Of a stretch of DNA of 64,000 nucleotides, positions 62,375 to 64,000 are shown in pieces (position 1 is the stretch's first letter; each line of letters opens with the position of its first letter). Below the pieces are notes generated by a model. The model was not told the DNA's origin. It did not search any database and worked only from the letters and a program-made list of their open reading frames with translations. The stretch lies in NCBI RefSeq assembly GCF_007859865.1, contig NZ_SJPI01000001.1:2789406-2853405 (forward strand), in the 5' to 3' direction. The DNA is from Rubripirellula amarantea. Lineage in GTDB: Bacteria > Planctomycetota > Planctomycetia > Pirellulales > Pirellulaceae. The translations under genes were made by a program, and so were the position numbers.

Positions 62375-63520
62375 TTAAGTCGACAACAAGACGATGAACG
62401 CCTTGAGATACTTATCGATGGTGTCCGCTGATACTTCGTTCCAGCCGGATGTCTTATGACGCAAAATTGCCAGTTTGAAAGACTCAACCGAATCAGCCAG
62501 ATCATCAGGCAACTCGGGCAATCCCGCAAACGGTTGCACGGGTGCGGCGGGAGCATCGGGGTCAACCATCGAGATCGCTTCGCCGCCTTGTTCCTTTCCG
62601 CTACCACCTAACGACATTAATTCGTCTTCTTCGCCAAAGTCGGGTCCTTCGTAAGTTGGCCCCGAAGCGACACCGGGTTCGTCACCGTACTCTTTCGTGC
62701 TGCCGCCACCTTGTGCGGGCAAAACGATGTCTTCGTCGGTATCGACTTCAATGACTTGGCTACCAGTGGGGCGATTGGATTCCACCGCACCGAGAGCTTG
62801 CCAACGTTGCTCACGCATACCGGCAACGGACCAACCTTCTTTGGACGCTCCTTCAAGCCATAGCGGAGCATCTTCCCAATCGAGTGCGGCAAGAAAGTGG
62901 CTCCAGTAGAGTCCCTGGTAGCTTTCGAACGTCGTTGCAAACCGTTCGTGGACTCGTCGCAAACGTCCCACATGTGGCGCAGTCACGCCGCCAACACGGC
63001 GGGTCCACGCTTCATCGGAATACTGACTCGACTCGGCACCCGACTCGATCAGGGCAGCACGCCAATCGGCGATGATGCGACCTTTTTCCCAGTTCGTGGT
63101 GCTGATCAACGTGTTCCACTGGCCGACGTAAGGCTGAGCCAATTCGACAAGTTTTTCATCGTCATCATCATCAGCCGCGTTATCAATAACCGCGTTATCG
63201 ACCGCCGCATTGCTGTCGATCGCGGTATCGCCATCTGTAATCGCTGCGACATCTGAAACGTCTTGCGGATCAGTGGTCGTTTGTCCGTCGGCGTTGCGTG
63301 CTTCAGCGGTTGCTTCGTTTGCAGCGACATCGTCGGCGTCAAACGCTTCTTTGGCAGACGCTATTTCAGAATCGGCTTCGGTATCGATCGCGCGATCCGC
63401 GTCATTGGTGTCCTCGGCGATCGAGCCCTCTGCGACCGTAAAGTCGAACGGGGTAACTTCGGTTTCGTCTTGAACGTCGTGGGTGTCGGTGTCGCGAATG
63501 TTATCGGGTGTCATGGGCAT
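62375..63520 (-). CDS. acidic hypothetical protein
   Basis: About 381 residues from ATG 63520 or 63514. The N-terminal third is extremely acidic and disordered (DTEADSEIASAKEAFDADD, then ADDDDDEKLVEL). A middle helical region follows with many Trp (WNTLISTTNWEKGRIIADWR, then YWSHFLAALDWEDAPLWLEG). It then has a Gly/Glu-rich linker and a short helical end (LPDDLADSVESFKLAILRH). I do not recognise a family. The middle segment has a loose resemblance to plasmid-type DUF3102 helices, too weak to call. Confidence 0.7.
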   Translation of the reverse strand: MPMTPDNIRDTDTHDVQDETEVTPFDFTVAEGSIAEDTNDADRAIDTEADSEIASAKEAFDADDVAANEATAEARNADGQTTTDPQDVSDVAAITDGDTAIDSNAAVDNAVIDNAADDDDDEKLVELAQPYVGQWNTLISTTNWEKGRIIADWRAALIESGAESSQYSDEAWTRRVGGVTAPHVGRLRRVHERFATTFESYQGLYWSHFLAALDWEDAPLWLEGASKEGWSVAGMREQRWQALGAVESNRPTGSQVIEVDTDEDIVLPAQGGGSTKEYGDEPGVASGPTYEGPDFGEEDELMSLGGSGKEQGGEAISMVDPDAPAAPVQPFAGLPELPDDLADSVESFKLAILRHKTSGWNEVSADTIDKYLKAFIVLLST

Positions 63521-63712
63521 CCAATGCGGGAAAAAAGTCAACTCATACGAGGACTCTTACGCTAACGACCGAAGCCTTTCCGCGGGAGAGAGGCGAGGTG
63601 ATTTCGCCCCTGAGATTGATTTTTCCGCGTCGATTGAATCGACCAGTGAAAATCTGCGGTGTGGAAAAGGTGTTCAGAACATCGCGATTGCGATAGTCGC
63701 GGCCCGAGAAGC

Positions 63713-64000
63713 CTAAGCCATTTGGCTCACAGCAGCACGAATTCTTTCGATTGACGAATCATCAAGGTCGCTGAGCATTGGTTGCAGCGGCCCCATCTTG
63801 GCAATGCCGGCCGCTTCGACCGCGTGGTGAAGCACTCGAATCGGATTGATTTCGTTGCGTAGATCCTCCAACGGGCAGAACCACTTTCGAATCGCCTCGG
63901 CCTTTTCGTAGTCGCCGGCGTGGATGGCGTGCATCATCTCCATCGAACGTTCGGGAGCGACGCAGATGCATCCGCTCGTGAATCCGGTAATGCCAAAATC
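63713..64000 (-). CDS. DapA (dihydrodipicolinate synthase/NAL) family protein, partial
   Basis: The gene runs off the right edge; only the last 95 residues are here (stop at 63713). The visible part starts DFGITGFTSGC, continues with VAPERSMEMMHAIHAGDYEKAEAIRKWF, and ends with GIAKMGPLQPMLSDLDD. This is the C-terminal helical part of class I aldolases of the DapA/NanA type. Planctomycetes carry many such paralogues for sugar acids, so the substrate is uncertain. The catalytic Lys is outside the window. Confidence 0.8.
   Translation of the reverse strand, partial: DFGITGFTSGCICVAPERSMEMMHAIHAGDYEKAEAIRKWFCPLEDLRNEINPIRVLHHAVEAAGIAKMGPLQPMLSDLDDSSIERIRAAVSQMA

Overview
The window reads as chromosomal DNA of a planctomycete, most likely a Rhodopirellula-like member of the Pirellulaceae. 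This is inferred from gene content: Tat-exported Gfo/Idh/MocA oxidoreductases, two secreted sulfatases, a TIGR02999-like ECF sigma factor near a very large transmembrane Ser/Thr kinase, DUF58/von Willebrand and PDZ proteins, a SUI1 (eIF1-like) protein, a DUF3524 glycosyltransferase and frequent GTG/TTG starts. Genes are dense and mostly ordinary chromosomal genes. I see no phage, transposase, CRISPR array or tRNA.

Layout. 0.2-6.4 kb: rdgB, a SPOR-like secreted protein, tsaE, a Tat oxidoreductase, then upp plus a NupC-type nucleoside transporter (pyrimidine salvage) and a VOC protein. 6.4-11 kb (minus): pyrE, a PD-(D/E)XK-like protein, an extended-SDR reductase, a ketosynthase, an acyl carrier protein and a small secreted protein. 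11.2-16.3 kb: a LysM/L,D-transpeptidase, an SGNH hydrolase and a rhodanese, then hisG-hisE divergent from hisH. 16.3-24.4 kb (plus): a hypothetical gene, an oxidoreductase, then a kinase-ATPase-repeat giant, a SUKH-like protein and a DUF3524 (queuosine-tRNA mannosyltransferase-like) enzyme. 24.4-29.9 kb: floA, a convergent type II restriction-modification pair, and a DNase I-fold protein that has lost its catalytic residues. 30-36 kb (minus): a methyltransferase, polX, a sodium symporter with its DUF485 partner, and a PhnP-like hydrolase. 36.2-44 kb: a TIM-barrel isomerase, SUI1, a sulfatase with EF-hands, VWA and DUF58 proteins, and a second sulfatase. 44-50 kb: a FmdB/PqiA/MCE operon, nnrE, a di-haem peroxidase and mutY. 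50-55.3 kb: a PDZ protein, the RNase P RNA gene (rnpB), yacG, greA and a CrtI-type desaturase. 55.3-62.3 kb (minus): an ECF sigma factor, two Gly/Asn-rich secreted proteins, a PDZ protein and a 1,315-residue membrane kinase ending in a carbohydrate-binding-like domain. The window ends with an acidic hypothetical protein and a DapA-family gene that runs off the edge.

The most interesting region is 55.3-62.3 kb. The two low-complexity secreted-protein genes share a two-box upstream motif (GTTAAGGG, 17 bp, GCAGGT), and in both the proximal box ends exactly 70 nt before the ATG. With an ECF sigma factor and a sensor-like kinase alongside, this looks like a small regulated cell-surface module. Other items worth a second look are the catalytically dead DNase I homologue, the kinase/SUKH/mannosyltransferase operon, the MCE protein with a protease-like tail, the PD-(D/E)XK protein beside pyrE, and a set of short tandem duplications in spacers and gene ends.
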